The notes under the pieces: generated by a model
The model's database searches: none
Seen by the model: the letters and a program-made list of their open reading frames with translations, nothing else
Told to the model about the DNA's origin: nothing
Shown: positions 1 to 6,571 of the stretch, one piece after another
Numbering within the stretch: position 1 is the first letter of the stretch
Layout of the letters: every line of letters begins with the position of its first letter
Assembly (NCBI GenBank): GCA_002897855.1
Contig: BDTO01000057.1
Span: 1 to 39,219 of the forward strand
Direction: 5' to 3'
DNA: 39,219 nt
Source of the DNA: a bacterium BMS3Bbin05
Lineage (GTDB): Bacteria > Nitrospirota > Thermodesulfovibrionia > Thermodesulfovibrionales > BMS3Bbin05
Made by a program: the position numbers and the translations under genes

Positions 1-59
1 AAGCCTGATTATTTCCTTGAAACACAACACTAAAAAAAGCGACAATATGGTATGCCTTG

Positions 60-111
60 CCCGAAGCAGCGGAGATTCTTCGTTAGCCAAGCGTAACTCT
101 CCCGCTTCGGG
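60..111. terminator. hairpin, possible terminator
   Basis: The arms cccgaagc (60-67) and gcttcggg (104-111) are exact inverted complements, with extra partial pairing inside, and a T-rich run (ttcctttattt) follows. It could end a gene lying left of the window. The loop is long, so this is only a candidate. Confidence 0.35.
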
Positions 112-229
112 TTCCTTTATTTGATGTCTGTTCCGGTTATTTTAATATGATTTGTTAAAGATTTGGGTCGGTCTATTCTGAATAATTTAAGGCTTTTGGG
201 GTCGGGTTAATTGGGAAGATAACAACCCG

Positions 230-475
230 TTGGGGTTGATTAGTCTATCCGATCTGAAACCTACCGATCCTGGCAAAGTAATAGCTGGAATAACTTTACA
301 ATTTTCGGGATATCTCTTGATGGGTACAACAGCTTTAGTAGTTTCGCAAGAGGGACCAATTGGTCTATTGGACCCGGGAATAGGAGGCATGGCTACTATT
401 GGTGGCTACTCGTGGTGGAAAGGGTGGAATCTAATCAAACAAGGATATAGCGAATTACCTTGCAAAGGCAAATAA
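230..475 (+). CDS. small ORF, possible detached RHS-type C-terminal tip
   Basis: The reading frame is open from 191 (after a stop at 188-190) and its only usual start is TTG at 230. Just before that start the frame reads NNPLGL, which resembles the short xPxGL motif that ends RHS cores before their variable toxin tip. The rest is glycine-rich and moderately hydrophobic, with two short apolar stretches (IAGITLQFSGYLLMGTTALV and a GIGGMATIGGYSWWKGW run), and is not recognised. A multi-spanning membrane protein follows within 3 bases and a genuine RHS fragment lies 0.9 kb downstream. I infer a possible displaced RHS tip with its immunity gene. It could equally be non-coding debris; no convincing ribosome-binding site precedes the TTG. 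Confidence 0.35.
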   Translation: MGLISLSDLKPTDPGKVIAGITLQFSGYLLMGTTALVVSQEGPIGLLDPGIGGMATIGGYSWWKGWNLIKQGYSELPCKGK

Positions 476-477
476 TT

Positions 478-1350
478 ATGAACAACACAATAAATAAAAA
501 AGAGAGAACTGCTCAAATCCTTGTATATATCAATTATGCAGCAATAATTCTATTGGTCTATTTGATTTATAGATTTAAGTTTGATCCATTTAGTGTTGGT
601 GGGTCGCTAATGCTTGCTGCATTCATATTTATGCTCATCTTTTTTAAGCGTGTAGTTAAACCGCTTGCTTTAGAATCAAGTTCAGCAGCACTAATGATTA
701 CCGGAATTGTTGTAATAAATTTCTTGTCGTATTGGGAAATAAGCGGCCAAAGGATTGACATGCCCTATTTAATAATCGCTTTCCTCTGCTTATATTTTTT
801 CGTAGCAATCAGCTCTGCTGTTTTAGGCCTGCCATTTAAAAAAATTGATAGTGTAAGCGAAACAGAACGACAGGTTTATCGACAGATAATGCGAACGCTA
901 AGTATGCCTATGTATGTTTTTGGTTTAATATTTGCGATGCTGAGTGGTTTGGCTGTTTATGATATTCTGAAATCTGAACCTAATGCTGCAATATCATGTC
1001 CGCTTTTAAAAATATCGTATATGGCAGTTTTCTGGATTGTAATAGCATTTCTTGTAATATATATTTACTTATCAAAAATAAAAGATGATGATATAAGAAA
1101 ATTTCTTTTAGAAGAGAAATTTAACATTGTGAATTACGATATTAAGAAAGTAAAAAAATATTATACAATATTTTTCTTTTTAATTATTTTTTTTGGAAGC
1201 GTTGTGGAAACACAGCGGGGCATGTGGGTCATGTGGATTGAGACTATATTATTGCTCGGACTGATGTCTCTAATAATTTGGAAAATTTACAAGCATGTTT
1301 TCTATATAGATCAAGAAAAAACTACTATTTCGAGTTGCAAAGGTTTATAA
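478..1350 (+). CDS. polytopic membrane protein, unknown function (possible immunity protein)
   Basis: A 290-aa protein with about eight apolar segments, including ILVYINYAAIILLVYLIY near the N-terminus, LIIAFLCLYFFVAISSAVL in the middle and WIETILLLGLMSLIIW near the C-terminus, separated by short charged loops. I recognise no family motif. ATG 478 is preferred to the in-frame TTG at 460 because an AAGG lies a short distance upstream of the ATG. The gene follows the small ORF at 230-475 with two intervening bases, the spacing expected of a toxin-immunity pair, and it is AT-rich like many acquired immunity genes. The assignment as immunity protein rests only on position beside RHS remnants. It could be any orphan integral membrane protein. 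Confidence 0.6.
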   Translation: MNNTINKKERTAQILVYINYAAIILLVYLIYRFKFDPFSVGGSLMLAAFIFMLIFFKRVVKPLALESSSAALMITGIVVINFLSYWEISGQRIDMPYLIIAFLCLYFFVAISSAVLGLPFKKIDSVSETERQVYRQIMRTLSMPMYVFGLIFAMLSGLAVYDILKSEPNAAISCPLLKISYMAVFWIVIAFLVIYIYLSKIKDDDIRKFLLEEKFNIVNYDIKKVKKYYTIFFFLIIFFGSVVETQRGMWVMWIETILLLGLMSLIIWKIYKHVFYIDQEKTTISSCKGL

Positions 1351-1377
1351 GCGAAAACCCATCAGAAAGAAAGATAA

Positions 1378-1533
1378 CCAAAAAGAATCAACGGAACGAT
1401 AGTAGAAAAATACTTATGGAGTGGTAGAATAAGATTGATGGCGGTGTATGATGGAGATGACCAGTTAATCATGCGTTTCAACTATGCAGATGACAGAGTG
1501 CCGTATAGCATGGAGTATTCTGGAACTGAATAG
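1378..1533 (+). pseudogene. RHS-repeat protein fragment, truncated by a MITE
   Basis: The frame from 1378 reads INGTIVEKYLW, then LMAVYDGDDQLIMRFNYAD and RVPYSME. This is the YD-repeat signature of RHS cores (consensus near G..V..Y.WD...RL.AVYD..G.L.MRFEYADGRMP). There is no start codon, a stop (taa 1375-1377) lies directly upstream, and the coding sequence ends in SGTE followed by TAG at 1531-1533. That TAG is the first triplet of a MITE terminal repeat, so the insertion truncated the frame. The piece covers only about one repeat of proteins that normally exceed 1000 aa. It is a relic, perhaps of a silent RHS tip cassette. Confidence 0.75.
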
Positions 1534-1677
1534 AGTCTGTGTATAAACTGCCGTTTTTTATTTTTGTCATGCCCGAAGCCTGTAATCGGGCATCCGGAAC
1601 TTATTGAAAAGAATAGATTCCGGCTTAAGGACTGCCGGAATGACAGATAGAGAGACTGACTTTATACACAGACTCTA
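1531..1677. mobile_element. MITE family A, copy A1 (147 bp)
   Basis: Perfect 17-bp terminal inverted repeats: tagagtctgtgtataaa at 1531-1547 and its complement at 1661-1677. The ends are TA, as expected of elements that duplicate a TA target (IS630/mariner-like). The interior holds short palindromes (cccgaagcc..atcgggc and attccggc..gccggaat) and no ORF, so it is non-autonomous. Related copies lie at 1680, 23305 and 32222-32659. Confidence 0.8.
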
Positions 1678-1679
1678 AA

Positions 1680-1787
1680 TAGAGTCTGTCCATAAATTCC
1701 TGTTGTTATTCCTGTCATACCCGAAGTCTATAATCGGGTATCCAGGAAGTGTTTGAAAAGACTGGATTCCCTGACTAAGTCGGGGAA
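1680..1787. mobile_element. MITE family A, copy A2, right end missing
   Basis: Begins two bases after A1 with tagagtctgtccataaat and shares the internal order of A1 (cccgaagtc..atcgggta, aagactggattccc, gactaagtcgggga). Similarity stops near 1787 and no right terminal repeat follows. It is a truncated tandem neighbour of A1. Confidence 0.65.
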
Positions 1788-1870
1788 TATAGGATGTCCC
1801 CAAAGGCAGGAAACCATTATCTCGAATCTCCGGACAAAGATATCCTTAACCTTGTTTATGAGACAATCTC

Positions 1871-2197
1871 TCAGAGAGGGGCGGGGTTCCTTAACATGGC
1901 CAGAAGGGTTGCAGAAAGCTTAAAACCCGGATATTCTTCTTTGCGCACTGTTTTATAGAAATCACACTGTTCGCAACTTTTGAACTTCTGGGCAAAAGTA
2001 CCCTGTACTATCCCACCGCACATGGTCCCTGCAACCACTCAGCAGGCCCTTCCGGCAGTTACACCGTCGTGTACTCCATCCAGCCTTCCTTCTACTGTTG
2101 CAGGGCAGACACCGAGGTCGATTTCATGCTCACCTCCCGGCTGCCTTCCGCACCTCTTGAATTCCCAGCAATTCAGCTTTGATTGCCTTTCTCTCAT
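1871..2197 (-). pseudogene. Cys-rich CW-motif protein with in-frame TGA at codon 53
   Basis: Read on the minus strand from ATG 2197, preceded by a strong AAGGAGG, the frame gives LNCWEFKRCGRQPGG, GVCPAT, GRLDGVHDG, GRAC-stop-VVAGTMC, GTFAQKF and CEQCDFY, ending in a hydrophobic-basic tail at 1871. As I recall it, this is a small anaerobe family (CWEFKKCGREPGG..GRACWVVAGT..CxxCDFY), probably cofactor- or metal-binding. The TGA at 2039-2041 falls where the family has tryptophan, so a single TGG-to-TGA change explains it. The frame stays open for 56 more codons and all the cysteines are kept. The likeliest reading is a recent nonsense mutation. Selenocysteine is unlikely because the replaced residue is tryptophan and lies beside a normal Cys. 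Confidence 0.75.
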
Positions 2198-2216
2198 AAA
2201 ACGCCTCCTTAATTGT

Positions 2217-2233
2217 GTTTGTATGATACAAAC
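2217..2233. promoter_or_regulatory. 17-bp perfect palindrome, candidate operator
   Basis: The sequence gtttgtatgatacaaac has 8-bp arms around a single central base. It lies between the minus-strand candidate -10 (2240-2245) and the ribosome-binding site of the CW-motif gene, around the expected transcription start, which is where a repressor would act. The cognate regulator cannot be named. Confidence 0.6.
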
Positions 2234-2239
2234 TGCTTA

Positions 2240-2266
2240 ATTATATTTTTTATATATATAGTCCAA
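2240..2266 (-). promoter_or_regulatory. candidate promoter of the CW-motif gene
   Basis: On the minus strand there is a TATAAT (2245-2240) and, 15 bases upstream, TTGGAC (2266-2261); shifting the -35 by one base gives 16 bases. The region is strongly AT-rich, so the -35 is uncertain. Confidence 0.4.
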
Positions 2267-2592
2267 AGTAGACTCCGATGTCAAGACAAAAAACAGGGTC
2301 GTTTACTGACCTGCCGCACTATATCTATCCTTGAGAATTAATAATATGATATCCCAATTCGTGTTGTTTTTCAGTATATCGAATTGCCTCATCAAGAATC
2401 TTTCCGAAAATGAATCGATGCTTTATCCCGACAAGCCCCGACAAGGCCGGGGGATGAATGCAGTCAGCCTGGATGTTGCCCCTATTGGGGCGTTTAGACC
2501 TGTCCCGACTTTGTCCCGAGTTATCTATCGGGGCAAGGTCGGGGTTGGTACCATGGGCTTGTCCGGGGGGCTCCAAGATGCAATTCGGATGC
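2267..2592. other. intergenic stretch, no supported gene
   Basis: Open frames exist on both strands but none has a start with a ribosome-binding site or recognisable motifs. A GC-rich section (2425-2570) carries short repeats of ccccgac/cccgac and gggcaaggtcgggg, which look like debris of small palindromic elements. Confidence 0.4.
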
Positions 2593-2593
2593 T

Positions 2594-2624
2594 TGACACT
2601 TATGTAATGGTTATGTGACACTAA
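2594..2624. promoter_or_regulatory. direct repeats upstream of the toxin-antitoxin genes
   Basis: tgacactta (2594-2602) and tgacactaa (2616-2624) are near-identical and start 22 bp apart, about two helical turns, some 30 bp before the antitoxin start. TA operons are usually autoregulated by the antitoxin binding such repeats; assignment here is by position only. Confidence 0.35.
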
Positions 2625-2652
2625 AGTAACACAATAGAGACACGGAGACCGT

Positions 2653-2943
2653 ATGAAATTTCTAACTGTCAGAGAACTAAAACAAAAGACCTCTGAGATC
2701 TGGAAACTCGTTAAGGAGGGAGAGGATCTTATAATTACATCCAATGGAAAACCTGTGGCCTTACTTACAGGCGTGTCGGAAGACTCACTTGAGGATGACC
2801 TGGAGACCTTGAGCAGGGCAAAAGCGCTCAAGGCACTAGAAAAAATACACAGGGAATCACTAAAAAAGGGAACTCATCGTTTATCAAGAAAAAGCATTGA
2901 AAAAGAAATATCTGCAGTCAGATTGAATCGCAGAAGAAGATAA
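2653..2943 (+). CDS. Phd/YefM-type antitoxin
   Basis: A 96-aa protein. Its N-terminal half (MKFLTVRELKQKTSEIWKLV..GEDLIITSNGKPVALLTGV) matches the Phd/YefM fold: a start-proximal strand, a helix, then the 'I T.NGKPVA.L' hairpin that builds the DNA-binding dimer. The C-terminal half is charged and lysine/arginine-rich, as expected of the flexible part that wraps the toxin. It lies 13 bases before a PIN-domain gene, the usual antitoxin-first order. It should neutralise the PIN nuclease and repress its own promoter. Confidence 0.88.
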   Translation: MKFLTVRELKQKTSEIWKLVKEGEDLIITSNGKPVALLTGVSEDSLEDDLETLSRAKALKALEKIHRESLKKGTHRLSRKSIEKEISAVRLNRRRR

Positions 2944-2956
2944 TTTGAAATAGACT

Positions 2957-3361
2957 GTGAAAATTGCCCTTGACACAAATGTCCTCGTATCCGCATTCCT
3001 GAATCCACATGGTAAGCCTGCAAGGATTCTTCGGCTTGTACTACAGGAAGAGATTGACTTGCTGGTGGATGAGAGGCTCTTTGACGAGTATGAAACAGTG
3101 CTTCTTAGGCCGATGTTTGGTCTGCCTGAGCAGGATGTAATGACTGTTATTGATGTGCTACGAAATATATCAATCCATGCAATGGCTTACATTGGAGAAG
3201 TAGAACTGCCGGACGAGGATGATGAGCCTTTTCTTGAGGTGGCACTTTCAGGCAATGCAGATGCAATTGTAACCGGCAACAAAAGACACTTCCCTCAAAA
3301 AAGATGCAAGGGTATAAAGATAATGTCACCAGATGAATTTCTGAAAACCCTTGCCGACTGA
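2957..3361 (+). CDS. PIN-domain toxin ribonuclease
   Basis: A 134-aa protein starting at GTG 2957. The N-terminal IALDTNVLVSAFL contains the first catalytic Asp of the PIN fold, and the central ELPDEDDEPFLEVALSGNADAIVTGNKRHF holds the other conserved acidic residues and the T-G-N/D-x-x-x-F block. This resembles the COG1569-type PIN toxins, usually paired with Phd-like antitoxins. PIN toxins are Mg-dependent RNases that cleave tRNA, rRNA or mRNA; the target cannot be read from the sequence. The gene appears intact, with all active-site acids present. Confidence 0.88.
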   Translation: MKIALDTNVLVSAFLNPHGKPARILRLVLQEEIDLLVDERLFDEYETVLLRPMFGLPEQDVMTVIDVLRNISIHAMAYIGEVELPDEDDEPFLEVALSGNADAIVTGNKRHFPQKRCKGIKIMSPDEFLKTLAD

Positions 3362-3918
3362 CTCATATCTCATACTTTAGACAAGTTATTCAAGTCTTGT
3401 CTCTTCTGTTTTGACCCTGCCATACTGCCGGCAGCAGGGGTGGTATCTTATTAGAAAATCTCAATCAACAAGGAGGTAGTTATGGTAAGGAGGTTTTTTG
3501 TAACGGGGATTGTGTTCTCCTGTCGAATGTTGTGGTGAGAAAAAGGGTTATGATAAAATCTCTTCATTTAACAGTGGCGCAAAGGGGTTCACCGGTTATT
3601 CCTCTGCCTGCGTCAAGAAGATCAAGAGGAGAAAGATGTCAGAGATCGAAAAACATCTTGTGTTCAATAATATCCTGTACGAGTCCTCTCCGCATATCCA
3701 TGACTGCACTGCATTTTTATCTTTTTTTTGATATACTTACGTTAATGTGTGTAAAGCTCTTCTTCTTATACCGTAAATTTGGACATGCACTTGAATCGCA
3801 ATATTTTGTCGGCCCGGCTGCAATACCTTTTTAATGATACGGCTATAGCCTCTTCAATAAAGGCATGCGTATGATATTGGATAGAAATATCAATCATTCG
3901 GCTGGTATAATTTATTAA
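3362..3918. other. intergenic stretch, no supported gene
   Basis: 557 bp. A strong AAGGAGG at about 3470 precedes ATG 3482, but this frame closes after 18 codons (MVRRFFVTGIVFSCRMLW). Two longer overlapping frames follow (from TTG 3510 and from 3532) without ribosome-binding sites or motifs. The pattern suggests the start of a decayed gene whose remainder is frameshifted; I cannot name it. Confidence 0.35.
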
Positions 3919-4929
3919 GTGTCAAGACATATTTCTATGGGCATTTCAGCTTTTTTCAGTTCCCCGTTCGGGATGTTTATAGTTGAGTCCTTTTTTCATG
4001 CGCTCATAGCTGCTATTATAATCGGTCAGGCTATCCGGTCGTTGATGATAGAAGATCCTTCAGAAAAGCAGAGATTACGTTTTATAGTTATATTATTGCC
4101 TGCCTTTTCTTTCCCTCTATATCAGATGATAAACCCCGAAAGGGGTTCGCTCTATTTCAGGCTCGGGGCGCTTTTTGATTCGCAAAGGTGGCTGAGTATG
4201 GAATTGGGAGGAGTTGTCCCGTTAGGTATATTTTTCATACTCATATTCCTTGTTGTTTCTATTATCTTTGTTTTTCAGGAACTGTTGCCGATTATAAGAC
4301 ATATGTTCGAATCAAAAGAAAATGACTTTGAAGTCAGGGAACCTGATGATGATTCAATTGTGAAAAGGGCCTTGCAAAAACTGCCGGCGGAAAGGCCGGA
4401 TGTCTATATTTTTGAAGATTTCAATCACGTACTTTTTTCCACTACGGGTAATCATCCTGCCATATATATATCGGACGGGTTCGCCGGTGACCTGAATGAG
4501 GATCAGATGGAGGCGGCTCTGGCCCATGAATTTGCTCACATATCGAGGAGCAGGAGGCCGATTCTGATACTGGTCTATCTGTTCAGGGTATTGATGTTTT
4601 TTAATCCTGTAGTCCTTCTTGAGTTCAGGAAAATTGTTCATGATGAGGAAAAAATATGTGATGACATGGCGGTTTCTATTTCAGAAAAACCCGTTGCATT
4701 GGCGGAAACACTCAGGAAACAGTTCTCCGGCACTGACAGCCCGGATCTGGTCAAGCCCGGAAAGATAGCGGATATTAAGGAAACATTAAAAGATTACAGT
4801 CATAACGTCCATATTGAAAACAGAATAAAGAGACTCAATGAAGGGTTGTCAGGCAGGCAAAAAAGAGGGTGGCCTCCGTTTATATTGACGGTAATCATTA
4901 TTATTATTCTTAATTACTTTATAGTATGA
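3919..4929 (+). CDS. M56/BlaR1-like membrane zinc metalloprotease
   Basis: A 336-aa protein starting at GTG 3919. It has N-terminal apolar helices (a FHALIAAIIIGQAI segment, then IVILLPAFSFPLY and LGIFFILIFLVVSIIFVF), a cytoplasmic domain with the zinc motif HEFAH at residues 203-207, a following helix pair (PILILVYLFRVLMFFNPVVLLEF) and EEKICDD, matching the E-x-x-x-C/A-D third-ligand motif of M56 peptidases. The C-terminus ends in another membrane segment (FILTVIIIIILNYFIV). Unlike BlaR1 it has no extracellular penicillin-binding domain and no BlaI-type repressor beside it. Its stop overlaps the next start (ATGATGA), so the two are co-translated. Substrate unknown; an envelope-stress or regulatory protease is an inference. 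Confidence 0.8.
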   Translation: MSRHISMGISAFFSSPFGMFIVESFFHALIAAIIIGQAIRSLMIEDPSEKQRLRFIVILLPAFSFPLYQMINPERGSLYFRLGALFDSQRWLSMELGGVVPLGIFFILIFLVVSIIFVFQELLPIIRHMFESKENDFEVREPDDDSIVKRALQKLPAERPDVYIFEDFNHVLFSTTGNHPAIYISDGFAGDLNEDQMEAALAHEFAHISRSRRPILILVYLFRVLMFFNPVVLLEFRKIVHDEEKICDDMAVSISEKPVALAETLRKQFSGTDSPDLVKPGKIADIKETLKDYSHNVHIENRIKRLNEGLSGRQKRGWPPFILTVIIIIILNYFIV

Positions 4930-5486
4930 TGAATAAGGGATACCCGGCTATGCGAAGCAAGTTTCTTAATTATTTAATTTTTGTATCTGCTGTTGTAATA
5001 CTTATTGCGGCAGTTAAAGTAATTAACTGGATACCGACGGTTGTTCAAAAGGGAAGCATGAGAGAATATGCCAGTGTGGACGAAGTCAGGTCCGGCTTAA
5101 AGATAAACGACATATACGCCCCGTCTTATTTCCCCGAAAGCTTTAAATGGCCCCCTAATTTAATAATTGCCCAGACCAAACCCTTTACTGCAATAGTTAT
5201 GGAGTTCAAAAACGCAAGGAGTGGTGATACTGCCTTAATGATATCACAGGCAGACCTGAAAGAGTTCTCTCCCGGCAGAAAAATGGAAATCATCCATATT
5301 AAAGAAGAGGCACACTATACATTGAAGGGAAGAAGTGCGCTTCTGCAAGTCGGGGTATGCAGAGGTAACAAAACTTGCAGCAAACTCTCATGGCGGGAGG
5401 GGAAATGCTGGATTAATGTTGTTATAAAGGCTCCTCCTTTTCAAGTGATAAAGATATCTGAGAGCATGATTCGCAAGAAAGATTAG
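4926..5486 (+). CDS. membrane-anchored protein of unknown function, partner of M56 protease
   Basis: A 186-aa protein with one N-terminal membrane anchor (FLNYLIFVSAVVILIAAVKVI) and an exported domain. The middle part (YAPSYFPESFKWPP, then AIVMEFKNARSGDTALMISQ and YTLKGRSALLQVG) has the strand pattern of small lipoprotein-like sensor domains of the DUF4367 type, which is a weak resemblance only. Two cysteines (CRGNKTC) could form a periplasmic disulfide. It overlaps the protease stop by four bases, so a functional pair (substrate, inhibitor or sensor of the protease) is likely. Confidence 0.6.
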   Translation: MMNKGYPAMRSKFLNYLIFVSAVVILIAAVKVINWIPTVVQKGSMREYASVDEVRSGLKINDIYAPSYFPESFKWPPNLIIAQTKPFTAIVMEFKNARSGDTALMISQADLKEFSPGRKMEIIHIKEEAHYTLKGRSALLQVGVCRGNKTCSKLSWREGKCWINVVIKAPPFQVIKISESMIRKKD

Positions 5487-5592
5487 CTGCTAATCCCTGT
5501 TATTTTACTTATTAACCCCACAGCTACATCCACCAGGCTGTATTGAACCATCCGACAAATAACCTTTCCTTATAGAGAATATATCCTTTCAA

Positions 5593-5639
5593 AATAGGAA
5601 AGCTATCCAATTGTGCCTTTGCGGGTTATGTGTTAATTT
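5593..5639 (+). promoter_or_regulatory. promoter with 20-bp palindromic operator (site 1)
   Basis: aataggaaagctatccaatt (5593-5612) is a 20-bp palindrome with 16 of 20 positions symmetric. It overlaps TTGTGC (5611-5616); 17 bases further is TAATTT (5634-5639). The same layout occurs at 6054-6100. The palindrome lies just upstream of and into the -35, a position used by activators or repressors. Confidence 0.55.
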
Positions 5640-5682
5640 TAAATTAGAGAGGGGAAACATATGAAGATAGAGGTGAAAAGAG

Positions 5683-5841
5683 ATGAAATGCACTTGCACT
5701 CGGGAGATTATAGACATATTGCTTGAGAGCGACATGTATTTTGACATGGATTTGAAGGAGAGACGTTGCCTTGTTGAGTATATTCTCGCAACTTATCCTG
5801 TTAAAGACAGTGCATCGTCCAATACCTTATTGCCCGCATGA
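5683..5841 (+). CDS. small protein of 52 aa, unknown
   Basis: The frame reads MKCTCTREIIDILLESDMYFDMDLKERRCLVEYILA and then a short polar tail. GAGGTG lies seven bases before the ATG. The sequence has the helical, charged pattern of a genuine small protein and two N-terminal cysteines (CTC), but no family is recognised. An overlapping 21-codon frame at 5661-5726 (MKIEVKRDEMHLHSGDYRHIA) has an even better GAGAGGGG site and could be a leader peptide. The gene lies behind the palindromic promoter shared with the redox cluster. Confidence 0.45.
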   Translation: MKCTCTREIIDILLESDMYFDMDLKERRCLVEYILATYPVKDSASSNTLLPA

Positions 5842-6053
5842 AATCTGTCGGGGATGTCCGCCGTTTTATTTAAAACATGAGACAGATTAACGCAGATTTA
5901 CGAATAAAACCCTGAATAGAGGCTGTCCCGGTTAAAGATTAGATTCTTCGGTAACACCCGGAATGGCCGGAATCGAGGGGTTCAACGACGCAAATTGGGA
6001 GCATGGATGTTTCAGAAAAGATTGAAGCATGTATAGGGAAAAATACTTGCAAA
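5842..6053. other. intergenic stretch with degraded repeat
   Basis: No coding frame is supported. aatagaggctgtcccgg near 5915 resembles the left end of a family A MITE that has decayed, with no matching right end. Confidence 0.3.
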
Positions 6054-6100
6054 AATAGGAAGTTCTTCCGATTGCCTAATGTATCATCCCGTGTTAATGT
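6054..6100 (+). promoter_or_regulatory. promoter with 20-bp palindromic operator (site 2) of the redox cluster
   Basis: aataggaagttcttccgatt (6054-6073) is symmetric at 16 of 20 positions. TTGCCT (6072-6077) and TAATGT (6095-6100) are 17 bases apart. The gtgttaat box (6091-6098) lies 17 bases from the end of the palindrome, exactly as at 5630-5637. The strong ribosome-binding site AAGGAGGTG follows and ATG 6136 comes after it. Confidence 0.6.
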
Positions 6101-6135
6101 GAAATTAAGGAGACAAAGAAAGGAGGTGTATTGAG

Positions 6136-6501
6136 ATGATGAGGTACAAGGGAGGCAATAAAGTTGGAAAGGGTACCTACTGGAATCTCACCAATGGAAA
6201 CCGTGTAGATATTGGTCATGAAGGGATACTTCCTGGAGATGAAAAGTCGGAATACAGTCGAATAGCGCCTGGGCTGATGCTTCTGATGGGGCCGGTCTAT
6301 GGATTACTGTATGTTTTAGTTTTGCCATTCATAGTGATAGCGTCTGTGGTCACTCTTCTCGGGGGTAAGGCGCTGGATGCATTGATGGGTCTGGCCAGCA
6401 GGATAGTATACTTCGAATGGAGACCGACGGAGGCATATTTTTCCGGCAGGAAGAAGGGACAGAAAGAGAGACAAAAGAAGGACCTGAACAACAAGGATTA
6501 G
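6136..6501 (+). CDS. small membrane protein with EWRP-EAY-SGRK motif (paralog 1)
   Basis: A 121-aa protein. A polar N-terminus (about 45 residues) is followed by one long or two short membrane segments (APGLMLLMGPVYGLLYVLVLPFIVIASVVTLLGG), then the motif FEWRPTEAYFSGRKKG and a highly basic tail. The next gene product repeats this plan: PFIGLAYIVALPF..VFTVLGG..FEWRPMEAYLSGRKQG. No named family is recognised. It is the first gene behind the palindromic promoter and heads the cytochrome/NrfD cluster, so a small subunit or assembly factor of that complex is an inference from position. Confidence 0.7.
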   Translation: MMRYKGGNKVGKGTYWNLTNGNRVDIGHEGILPGDEKSEYSRIAPGLMLLMGPVYGLLYVLVLPFIVIASVVTLLGGKALDALMGLASRIVYFEWRPTEAYFSGRKKGQKERQKKDLNNKD

Positions 6502-6520
6502 TTTTTTATTAACAGGTAAA

Positions 6521-6541
6521 TTGCCATCGAATTGATGGCAA
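6521..6541 (+). other. intercistronic hairpin
   Basis: ttgccatc and gatggcaa form a perfect 8-bp stem with a 5-base loop (gaatt). It lies between the two paralogous membrane protein genes, without a following T run, so it is more likely an RNA processing or stability element than a terminator. Confidence 0.45.
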
Positions 6542-6571
6542 GTAAAATCAACAGGATGAAAGGAGGAAGAG

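Noticed and set aside
60-111. integron attC site (gttag and gtaac near the hairpin)
   Set aside because: The orientation does not give the R-Y-Y-Y-A-A-C to G-T-T-R-R-R-Y arrangement and no cassette structure follows.
2039-2041. TGA as selenocysteine in the CW-motif gene
   Set aside because: The position is tryptophan in the family rather than cysteine, and I see no SECIS-like hairpin immediately after the codon.
2331-2831. overlapping ORFs on both strands before the antitoxin
   Set aside because: The minus frame runs through the antitoxin gene, no ribosome-binding sites are present, and the composition reflects GC-rich repeats.
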